From positions 1 to 5,772 of the forward strand of contig CALGGJ010000030.1 in NCBI GenBank assembly GCA_937915745.1: a stretch of DNA of 5,772 bases. The letters are read 5' to 3'. This document shows positions 1-3,962 of this stretch, one piece after another. The position numbers and the translations under genes were made by a program. Under the pieces are notes generated by a model. That model had not been told where the DNA came from and did no database searches. It worked only from the letters and a program-made list of their open reading frames with translations. The stretch's first letter is position 1. The number at the start of each line of letters is the position of its first letter. Source of the DNA: an uncultured Prevotellaceae bacterium (GTDB lineage: Bacteria; Bacteroidota; Bacteroidia; Bacteroidales; Bacteroidaceae).

Positions 1-57
1 GAGACCAAGCTTGCTTGGGCTATGCCGAGGCAAAGAAAAGGTCGGATGAAATCCAGA

Positions 58-93
58 GTTTTCAAAGCGCGAAACAGTCTAATGACCGATTTG
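58..93 (+). repeat. Dispersed repeat family A, copy 1
   Basis: This 36-base segment matches the reverse complement of 5657-5692 at 32 of 36 positions, and the last 24 bases (70-93) are identical. The core CTAATGACCGATTTGGG (79-95) also recurs at 3384-3400. It faces rightwards, opposite to the copy at 3183-3218, so the two bracket the antiterminator/DUF3990 region as inward-facing inverted repeats. It lies beyond the end of the truncated DUF3990 gene. Function is unknown; a REP/MITE end or a protein-binding site are both possible. Confidence 0.8.
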
Positions 94-123
94 GGTTAAA
101 TAATTAATTGTTACCCGTTAACT

Positions 124-147
124 GGCGCTTCGACTGGCTCAGCAACC
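124..147. repeat. Short REP-like sequence abutting truncated DUF3990
   Basis: The segment has the form GGCGCTTCGAC...CTCAGCAACC, with imperfectly complementary ends. It resembles short intergenic repeats of the type TTCGAC-n-GCTCAGCA that I recall from Bacteroidetes genomes; this is memory, not a search. It starts 3 bases beyond the premature stop of the DUF3990 gene (150-152). It may therefore mark the junction at which the rest of that gene was lost. Confidence 0.4.
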
Positions 148-149
148 GT

Positions 150-374
150 TCAAGGGTTTGATTTCTTTTCATTCATCTCCAGCAGCAGTTCGTCGTCCAG
201 ATCATACTCGCTGATAAAGGCCGGCTTACCCCTGCGGGTGAAACGTGCCGCATAGCGAACCGCCTGGTCGTGCAGGGTTGTCAGATAGAACCCTCGGCCA
301 AAATCCAGATTCGGTCGCGAATGCTCCACGTCGGGGTGCTCCACGGCCACTGTTGATGCGTGATAAAGTTTCAT
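150..374 (-). pseudogene. DUF3990 protein, C-terminally truncated (toxin-like, ADP-ribosyltransferase-fold family)
   Basis: The 74-residue product opens with the typical DUF3990 start: MKLYHAS, then VEHPDVEHSR at residues 12-21, then LDFGRGFYLTT (23-33) and the QAVRYAARF segment. Full-length family members are roughly 150-170 residues, so about half is missing. Similarity stops around EYDLDDELL (57-65), and a short unrelated tail ends in TGA. DUF3990 proteins are related to ADP-ribosyltransferase-fold proteins and commonly sit next to DUF3791 proteins, in a layout like a toxin-antitoxin pair. The lost half should carry the remaining active-site residues, so the product is probably inactive (inference). 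The start ATG overlaps the DUF3791 stop by 4 nt (ATGA), which indicates translational coupling. A REP-like sequence lies immediately beyond the stop. Confidence 0.75.
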
Positions 375-586
375 GCCAATGCTCCTTTCTCTCGAAGAGC
401 CTCTGTCAGGTCTTCCACAATATAGTCCTTACCAAAAGTATGCAGCACATCATAGCACGGAACAATATAGCCCGTCAGCAGACCCGTAGAGCGCAATGTA
501 GCATACACCCGTGATGCGCTCCAATGGAGTGCATCTGCCAGACTGCCAACGCAGAACGTGATAAAATCCAAATGTTCTAACTTCAT
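371..586 (-). CDS. DUF3791 family small protein (partner of DUF3990)
   Basis: The 71-residue protein matches the DUF3791 pattern: FITFCVGSLADALHWSASRVYATL at the N-terminus, with a helix-turn-helix-like spacing of small and hydrophobic residues, and then YIVPCYDVLHTFGKDYIVEDLTEAL, the best conserved stretch of the family, near the C-terminus. The length is normal, so this gene looks intact. DUF3791 genes regularly precede DUF3990 genes in Bacteroidales and Firmicutes, which suggests an antitoxin or partner role; that role is inferred from context, not proven. Its stop overlaps the DUF3990 start by 4 nt. No close promoter is clear; the nearest perfect -7 box on this strand is at 868-875, about 280 nt upstream. 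With its partner truncated it may be an orphan antitoxin. Confidence 0.85.
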   Translation of the reverse strand: MKLEHLDFITFCVGSLADALHWSASRVYATLRSTGLLTGYIVPCYDVLHTFGKDYIVEDLTEALREKGALA

Positions 587-631
587 TCTTTTAATGTCTT
601 TTGCTAAATTAACAATTCTATCTCAAGGACA

Positions 632-686
632 GGGGACGGGTCAGTGTCACACAGATACCACAGATTTCTCAGATATCACAGATATT
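632..686. repeat. REP-like half-site plus 4 x 9-bp tandem repeat
   Basis: Bases 632-650 read GGGGACGGGTCAGTGTCAC, a sequence resembling one arm of REP palindromes near REP-associated tyrosine transposases (from memory). Four 9-bp units follow directly: ACAGATACC, ACAGATTTC, TCAGATATC and ACAGATATT (starts 651, 660, 669, 678). The opposite REP arm is not present here. Confidence 0.6.
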
Positions 687-736
687 CCCTCGCGCTTCGC
701 GCTCGTGCCGCCTGCGGCTCGGCCTTACCGTGAGGG
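687..736. repeat. GC-rich branched palindrome (REP-like)
   Basis: The outer arms CCCTCGCG (687-694) and CGTGAGGG (729-736) pair with one mismatch. They enclose two further hairpins: GCGC-TTC-GCGC (692-702), and GCCG-CCTG-CGGC (707-718). The outer arm's last three bases overlap the first inner hairpin, so the two folds partly compete. The composition is much more GC-rich than the sequence around it. It begins directly after the 9-bp tandem repeat, so 632-736 may be one composite element. It lies within any transcript leading to the DUF3791 gene and could pause or protect it (inference). Confidence 0.65.
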
Positions 737-773
737 TTACCCCTTGTCCATCTTGGCAGGTATGATGCGTACC

Positions 774-839
774 TCACAGCTTCGCATAGTCGTGACGCAC
801 TTGCTCGATGAGCTCGTCAAAGTACTCGTCCACCGACAT
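774..839 (-). CDS. Possible 21-residue ORF or gene remnant, unidentified
   Basis: ATG at 837-839 opens 21 codons starting MSVDEYFDEL and ending in YAKL, stop at 774-776. The codons are rich in G or C at third positions (GTG GAC GAG TAC, CTC ATC GAG), which looks like real coding sequence. The -7 box at 868-875 lies about 30 nt upstream. Just after the stop, a different frame reads VRIIPAKMDKG before its own stop, so this may be the frameshifted 5' end of a once larger gene rather than a true small protein. I do not recognise the family. A leader peptide for the DUF3791 gene is a weaker alternative. Confidence 0.3.
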   Translation of the reverse strand: MSVDEYFDELIEQVRHDYAKL

Positions 840-863
840 CGTCGTTGCCTATACTATGTTCTC

Positions 864-879
864 ATTGCAAAATTACAAT
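864..879 (-). promoter_or_regulatory. Promoter -7 box inside a 16-bp near-palindrome
   Basis: On the minus strand bases 875-868 read TAATTTTG, a perfect match to the Bacteroidetes -7 consensus TAnnTTTG. No good -33 TTTG is seen about 20 bases upstream. The box sits inside ATTGCAAAATTACAAT (864-879), an imperfect inverted repeat, which could be an operator. The predicted start near 861 would give a transcript covering the 21-codon ORF and the DUF3791/DUF3990 genes. Confidence 0.45.
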
Positions 880-1059
880 TATCTTTTCACATAGCGGAAG
901 AAATCTTCAAAAAAGTGCTTTTTCCCAATGATTCCTTGACAGGTTTCTCGCGAAACGATCCTGATTCTATAATTTCCTGACTACATACCTGAACGTCCTA
1001 TCGTGAGGCGGGGAGGCCTGGATTCATAGCATACCAGGGGCTTAACCCAAGACAGCGAC

Positions 1060-1791
1060 TTACCGGCTTAACTGCTTCATGTAGCATCCACATTGCAGGA
1101 TGGTGTCAAATGTGTTTGTGTCGTGCCACAGGCAGTCGTTCAGCTGTTTTATCTGTAATTTACCTGCATCCATATACAGCCGGTTGACATGGGTTATCTC
1201 GAGCTTTCCCCGATTTGAAGGTTCTATCATCTGTACTGCATTTACTACATTGCTTGGATAGATATAGAGTCCTGTGATGGAATAGTAGTTATATTCATCT
1301 GACTGACCGACTATCGCCTGATACTTCCCCTCCTGGTCGAGCACGACCTTTCCATATTGTTCGGGGTCGTTGTCGCGTTTTACAAATATCGTAGCATGTC
1401 CGCTCTTGCCGGCTGCCTTGCCTGCCTTCGTAATCAGTGTCGGAAGACTGTCGCCGGTAATGATGGTGTCGCCGGTAATAAGGCAGACGGCATCGTCGCC
1501 AATGAATGCCTGCCCTATGGTTATGGCCTCGGCAATGCCTCTTGCCTCGTCTTGGATGGCATAACACAGTCTGACACCCAGTCGTGAACCGTCGCCGAGG
1601 GATTGCCGGAACAGGGGCTGATGTCTGGTGGTGGTAATTATCAGGATATCATCTATCCCTGCCGCGGCAAGGGTGTGGACAGGATAGTATATCATTGGAC
1701 GGTCGTAGATGGGCAGCAACTGCTTCGGTATCCCTGATGTAACGGGATATAACCTATGACCGCTGTCACCTGCTAAAATTATACCTTTCAT
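1060..1791 (-). CDS. rfbA: Divergent, shortened glucose-1-phosphate thymidylyltransferase homologue (RmlA/RfbA-like)
   Basis: RmlA joins dTTP and glucose-1-phosphate to make dTDP-glucose, the first step to dTDP-rhamnose for surface polysaccharides. The family signature is clear: MKGIILAG, R13, PKQLLPIYDRPMIYYP (22-37), Q80, GDGSRLGVRL, FIGDDAVCL, TGLYIYPSNVV and GKLEITHVNRLYM. The metal-binding aspartates seem kept (D108 in TGDT; D224 in WHDT). Several hallmarks are altered: GGSGTR is GDSGHR (8-13), LGDNIFYG is ITGDTIITG, the EEKP sugar-site motif is replaced by about VGQS (161-164), and WLDTGT is WHDTNT. At 243 residues it lacks about 45-50 C-terminal residues of the usual 290. The reading frame is clean, with no frameshift. 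It lies 48 nt behind the upxY-like gene and is probably co-transcribed. It may use another substrate, have a non-enzymatic role, or be decaying. Confidence 0.8.
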   Translation of the reverse strand: MKGIILAGDSGHRLYPVTSGIPKQLLPIYDRPMIYYPVHTLAAAGIDDILIITTTRHQPLFRQSLGDGSRLGVRLCYAIQDEARGIAEAITIGQAFIGDDAVCLITGDTIITGDSLPTLITKAGKAAGKSGHATIFVKRDNDPEQYGKVVLDQEGKYQAIVGQSDEYNYYSITGLYIYPSNVVNAVQMIEPSNRGKLEITHVNRLYMDAGKLQIKQLNDCLWHDTNTFDTILQCGCYMKQLSR

Positions 1792-1839
1792 ATTCGGGGG
1801 AGAGAGGGGTAAATCTATCGTTGTAACTGAGGTTTTCGT

Positions 1840-2649
1840 TCACACATGGTCGTCATCGAGGCGTTTGAAGTAGGCGGTGGGGATGTAGGCTGAGCCGAAG
1901 GAGCCGAGACAGGGGACCTGGAAGTAGAGGCGTTGCCTGCCCTGACGCTGGCGATAGGGAGGGGGTACGATGACGGGAGCGTTGGTGAGCTGTACCCACA
2001 TGTGGTTCTTGCCCTTGGGCTTGCGCATGACCCTGCCTATGAGCCCCTTGAACTGGCCCTCGACAACCTCTACTTCTTCGCCTATATCGAAGTCGTCGAT
2101 GCCGACGGGGATGACGTTGTCTTGCGGGAGCGTGGCAAGGATGAAGTTGTTCATCTTGGTGAGGGGGACGGTGAGGGGCGGGTTCCTGGTATCGTCGGGA
2201 CCGGTCTGCACACAGTGGTCGTAGTAGATGGAGAGGAGCGTATTGAGGTGACGGATATGGGTCTTGTCGGAGTCGGTGCGGGCTTCGTAGGCCCGGTCGG
2301 TGGCTTGCGGACCGCGCGTGAAGAGGCGGGCCTGATAGTCGGTGACGTAGGCCAGGACGAAGTAGGGCATCATATTCCTGATGAGTGGCTTGATTCCTGC
2401 CGGTGTGCGCTGATAGATGGTGTGACGGGGTTGATAGCACTCGACGGCAAGGGCCTGTAATGCCGTGTAGGCCTTGTCGGAACGACCATAACTGGCTCGG
2501 AAGACATGCCAGTTGTAACCGGCCTTTGGGGTATAGACATTCTCTACCGACACCCCGATTTGTGCATCGTCGCACCCGCCGAGGATGGTACTGGGGGTAA
2601 GCCCAGAATCAACAGTTTCTACCGTGTCGTTGGTGGATGGGGTATCCAT
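1840..2649 (-). CDS. upxY: UpxY-family transcription antiterminator (NusG-like)
   Basis: The 269-residue protein has an N-terminal extension of about 44 residues unlike NusG, then an NGN domain starting at YNWHVFRASYGR (45-56), including IRNMMPYFVLAYVTD (90-104). A KOW motif follows (DIGEEVEVVEGQFKGLIGRV, about 188-207), and a UpxY-type C-terminus with LGSFGSAYIPTAYFKRLD. UpxY proteins bind elongating RNA polymerase and let it read through terminators in the long leaders of Bacteroides capsule operons, where upxY is the first gene. That layout is seen here: promoter at 3105-3112, leader, terminator at 2697-2732, then this gene. The start is well defined: an in-frame TAG lies 15 nt before the ATG and the next in-frame Met is residue 93. 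The usual second gene, upxZ, is absent; an RmlA-like gene takes its place. Confidence 0.9.
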   Translation of the reverse strand: MDTPSTNDTVETVDSGLTPSTILGGCDDAQIGVSVENVYTPKAGYNWHVFRASYGRSDKAYTALQALAVECYQPRHTIYQRTPAGIKPLIRNMMPYFVLAYVTDYQARLFTRGPQATDRAYEARTDSDKTHIRHLNTLLSIYYDHCVQTGPDDTRNPPLTVPLTKMNNFILATLPQDNVIPVGIDDFDIGEEVEVVEGQFKGLIGRVMRKPKGKNHMWVQLTNAPVIVPPPYRQRQGRQRLYFQVPCLGSFGSAYIPTAYFKRLDDDHV

Positions 2650-3098
2650 ATCGGTATCACTCTATATGTCTGCCTGGTTGGTGGCAAGGGTGACATAAAA
2701 AAAAGCGTGGAAACGTCTGTTGTCCGTTCCACTCTTCGAGGCCCTAGCACTGCCCATTTCTGTCAAACAGACAACGTCAGAGCCCACGCCGATATGAATA
2801 TGTTATCCCCATGTAAAGACAAGGCAATGAGGGCCTTATCCCACAGAAGAGGATGTTTATAATCACATCCCGAGGGCATCTACCGTTGCTATGTTCAAGA
2901 CAGAAATCTGGTATCTTGCTAGGATCGAAGAGTCTTAAACAAGCGTTAGTAAACGCCTTCCCTATGTATGATTCCCGCAGGTAAGCTACCCACCCTCCTC
3001 AGGGGTTTGATACCCTTCGGCGTCGGCGTGCGCTCGCACCTCATGGTGCATGTACAGACTCGTCTGCTATTGCATCTGACTAGGTGAATACGAGAATC
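2650..3098 (-). ncRNA. Structured 5' leader of the upxY-rfbA-like transcript
   Basis: About 450 nt lie between the predicted transcription start (near 3098) and the upxY ATG, with no convincing ORF. On the minus strand several compact hairpins can be drawn: 3036-3049 (GCACC/GGTGC), 2943-2956 (GCGTT/AACGC), 2896-2918 (CAAGA/TCTTG with an inner CAG/CTG), 2851-2870 (GGATGT/ACATCC) and 2821-2837 (AAGGC/GCCTT). It ends in the intrinsic terminator. Long leaders are known to be the target of UpxY-dependent antitermination. I cannot match it to a named RNA family. Terminated transcripts of about 400 nt could accumulate as a stable RNA. Confidence 0.6.
2697..2732 (-). terminator. Intrinsic terminator (attenuator) in the upxY leader
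   Basis: Read on the minus strand, GTGGAACG (2732-2725) pairs with CGTTTCCAC (2715-2707) with one bulged T. The loop is 9 nt, and after GC comes a run of eight T (2704-2697). It lies about 47 nt before the upxY start, so unassisted polymerase should stop before the operon. An upstream GTCTGTT (2772-2766) can pair over 7 bp with AACAGAC (2721-2715) in the loop and upper stem. That is a possible but weak alternative fold. Confidence 0.8.
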
Positions 3099-3104
3099 TG
3101 AGTG

Positions 3105-3112
3105 CAAAGGTA
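3105..3112 (-). promoter_or_regulatory. Promoter -7 box for upxY leader
   Basis: Minus-strand bases 3112-3105 read TACCTTTG, a full match to the Bacteroidetes -7 consensus TAnnTTTG. The upstream sequence is very AT-rich. No TTTG is seen at the usual 19-21 base distance, so the -33 element is weak, as might suit an activated promoter. Predicted start is near 3098. No close inverted repeats flank it of the kind that make many Bacteroides capsule promoters invertible. Confidence 0.65.
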
Positions 3113-3182
3113 GCAAAAATTTATTATATTGTCTGTATGATGCAGATAATTTTTTGACATATAGGGTAAAAAATGTTAAATT

Positions 3183-3218
3183 CAAATCGACCATTAGACT
3201 TTTTCGTGGTTTTATAAC
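3183..3218 (-). repeat. Dispersed repeat family A, copy 2
   Basis: It matches 5657-5692 in the same orientation at 30 of 36 positions. Read on the minus strand the core is CTAATGGTCGATTTG, two changes from the other copies. It ends about 70 bases upstream of the upxY leader -7 box, much as copy 4 ends about 60 bases upstream of the GH30 -7 box. Confidence 0.7.
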
Positions 3219-3253
3219 TCTCCTTTTTGGCATCTTCTTCACGGCCTTTCAGC

Positions 3254-3317
3254 CACGACTGCGTCGTGACAATCCGTATTTTTTTGGGGCAGTAGTGACA
3301 ATCCGTATTTTTTTTGG
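3254..3317. repeat. Hairpin plus 29-bp-spaced direct repeat
   Basis: A perfect hairpin CACGAC-TGC-GTCGTG (3254-3268) runs into GTGACAATCCGTA plus a T-run and GG (3266-3287). The same unit recurs at 3295-3317 with one more T (8 versus 7). The spacing between copies is 29 bases. The hairpin is separated from the T-run by more than 10 bases, so it is not read as a terminator. Confidence 0.7.
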
Positions 3318-3383
3318 CCCCCCATTACTCCTTCAATGCCGCAAAAAACCTGTTCGAAAAATAAACTTAAAATCATCTAAACG

Positions 3384-3400
3384 CTAATGACCGATTTGGG
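3384..3400 (+). repeat. Dispersed repeat family A, copy 3 (core only)
   Basis: CTAATGACCGATTTGGG is identical to bases 79-95. The left part of the family is only weakly recognisable (CTAAAC before the core). It faces rightwards and so forms an inward-facing pair with 5657-5692 around the GH30 unit. Confidence 0.7.
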
Positions 3401-3543
3401 ATGAATAGTGAAGAACAAAATAATGAAAAAACTCTCACACCACATATCTCATATGATTAATCCGGTAAAACGCCGGCCTCGGGGGTGTGTCGGGACTGGA
3501 TAGACTGTCGCCATCATCGCCCTGTGGCGGACTGGGGGAGTAC

Positions 3544-3624
3544 GTGCGCAGTCGCGGACTTGTGAGTGCGCAGTCACGGACTTGTGAGTGCGCAGTCATG
3601 GACTTGTGAGGGCGCAGTCATGAC
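3544..3624. repeat. 22-bp tandem repeat, 3.7 copies
   Basis: Units start at 3544, 3566, 3588 and 3610 (partial). Each begins GTGCGCAGTC and ends GGACTTGTGA; the two bases between vary (GC, AC, AT). The last unit begins GGGCGC and stops after GTCATGAC. The period is not a multiple of three, so it is not a coding repeat. Near-identity of units points to recent expansion. Confidence 0.9.
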
Positions 3625-3700
3625 ATAAGTTGAAGGATGACTGCTGTGACGATGTGGTCGCGAGGCTCTTCGTCGGCAAGGTTGTTTGCATAGGTTTGTT

Positions 3701-3784
3701 GTATAGAACAACTTTTCATCTGTATAGAACAACGTTTCATCTGTATAGAACAACTTTTCATCTGTATAGAACAACGTTTCGCTG
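3701..3784. repeat. 21-bp tandem repeat, 4 copies, alternating variants
   Basis: Units start at 3701, 3722, 3743 and 3764. Each begins GTATAGAACAAC and the next base alternates T, G, T, G, so the true period is 42 bp in two copies. The fourth unit ends GCTG instead of ATCT and runs into the palindromic element at 3787. The period is a multiple of three, so on the minus strand the array reads as repeating LFYTDE(K/T), which may be accidental. A short inverted repeat GTTGT/ACAAC (3698-3712) sits at the first unit. Confidence 0.9.
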
Positions 3785-3786
3785 AA

Positions 3787-3900
3787 GTCATACCGACGGA
3801 GGTGTGAAATACCGTAGGAGCGTATCTGCATGTGAAACCATTTTTAAGTTACATATTGGATACACTCCTTCGCTTCGCTCCGTCGGTATGACGGGCGGAG
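3787..3900. repeat. Palindromic element; right arm is repeat family B copy
   Basis: GTCATACCGACGGAG (3787-3801) and its exact reverse complement (3878-3892) form the arms. The outer motif AGGAGCGTATC (3816-3826) likewise pairs with GATACACTCCT (3859-3869) with one mismatch. Bases 3859-3900 match the reverse complement of 5731-5772 at 39 of 42 positions. The left arm is a more diverged copy with a few inserted bases. A MITE-like or REP-type element is the simplest reading. Confidence 0.8.
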
Positions 3901-3962
3901 TGTTGCTGCAGTAAAAAAACAAGTATATGAGTTAGAGGTTAGAGGCGATCGGATAGGACCTG

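Larger units (their letters stand above)
587..1059. other. 473-base gap between rfbA-like gene and DUF3791
   Basis: No full gene is visible. On the minus strand the order is: a weak hairpin (CCTGG 1017-1021 / CCAGG 1034-1038) with no T-run after it, so not a convincing terminator; a small hairpin GTTTC-GCGA-GAAAC near 942-955; a promoter-like site at 864-879; a 21-codon ORF (774-839); a branched GC-rich palindrome (687-736); and a 9-bp tandem repeat (651-686). It reads as a junction assembled from several elements rather than as an ordinary operon spacer. Confidence 0.6.
3113..3962. other. 850-base repeat-rich intergenic mosaic
   Basis: No gene is supported here. Besides the repeats listed separately it holds a bulged hairpin (GTC-GCCA 3507-3513 / TGGCGGAC 3525-3532) and a doubled 7-mer GTTAGAGGTTAGAG (3931-3944) just beyond the end of the GH30 gene. 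A T-run on the minus strand lies just beyond that, but no stem precedes it, so no clear terminator for the GH30 gene is seen. Base composition shifts sharply between AT-rich (3113-3240, 3340-3450) and GC-rich (3470-3680) blocks, as expected of successive insertions. Confidence 0.6.

Noticed and set aside
3..107. Plus-strand open frame entering from the left edge, ending in TAA at 105-107
   Set aside because: It has no visible start and its last third is the family A repeat, which also occurs in non-coding positions. It could be the end of a convergent gene outside the window, but nothing in it is recognisable.
558..980. 140-codon plus-strand ORF
   Set aside because: It runs antisense through the REP-like composite, the palindrome and the minus-strand promoter, has no recognisable domain, and begins inside the DUF3791 gene.
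1017..1038. Terminator after the rfbA-like gene
   Set aside because: The 5-bp stem has a 12-base loop and no T-run follows on the minus strand.
1933..2460. 175-codon plus-strand ORF opposite upxY
   Set aside because: It is a shadow frame of a clear NGN/KOW protein; the antisense frame has biased, repetitive Gly/Val/Asp composition.
2946..3242. 98-codon minus-strand ORF
   Set aside because: It spans the family A repeat, the promoter and half of the leader; it is basic and low in structure with no family resemblance.
3183..3400. Invertible promoter of the Bacteroides capsule type
   Set aside because: The nearest inverted pair (copies 2 and 3 of repeat A) encloses 3219-3383, which does not include the -7 box at 3105-3112. 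No inverted pair closely flanks that promoter.
3401..3460. Short plus-strand ORF starting ATGAATAGTGAAGAA directly after repeat copy 3
   Set aside because: It has 19 codons before a stop, no promoter at the expected distance and no known family.
3544..3784. CRISPR array
   Set aside because: Both arrays are head-to-tail tandem repeats without unique spacers, and no cas gene is present.
3574..3831. 85-codon minus-strand ORF with LFYTDE(K/T) repeats
   Set aside because: The frame stays open because the tandem unit is 21 bases; the rest reads through the palindromic element and the 22-bp repeats. No clear start context. Kept as a repeat finding, not a gene.
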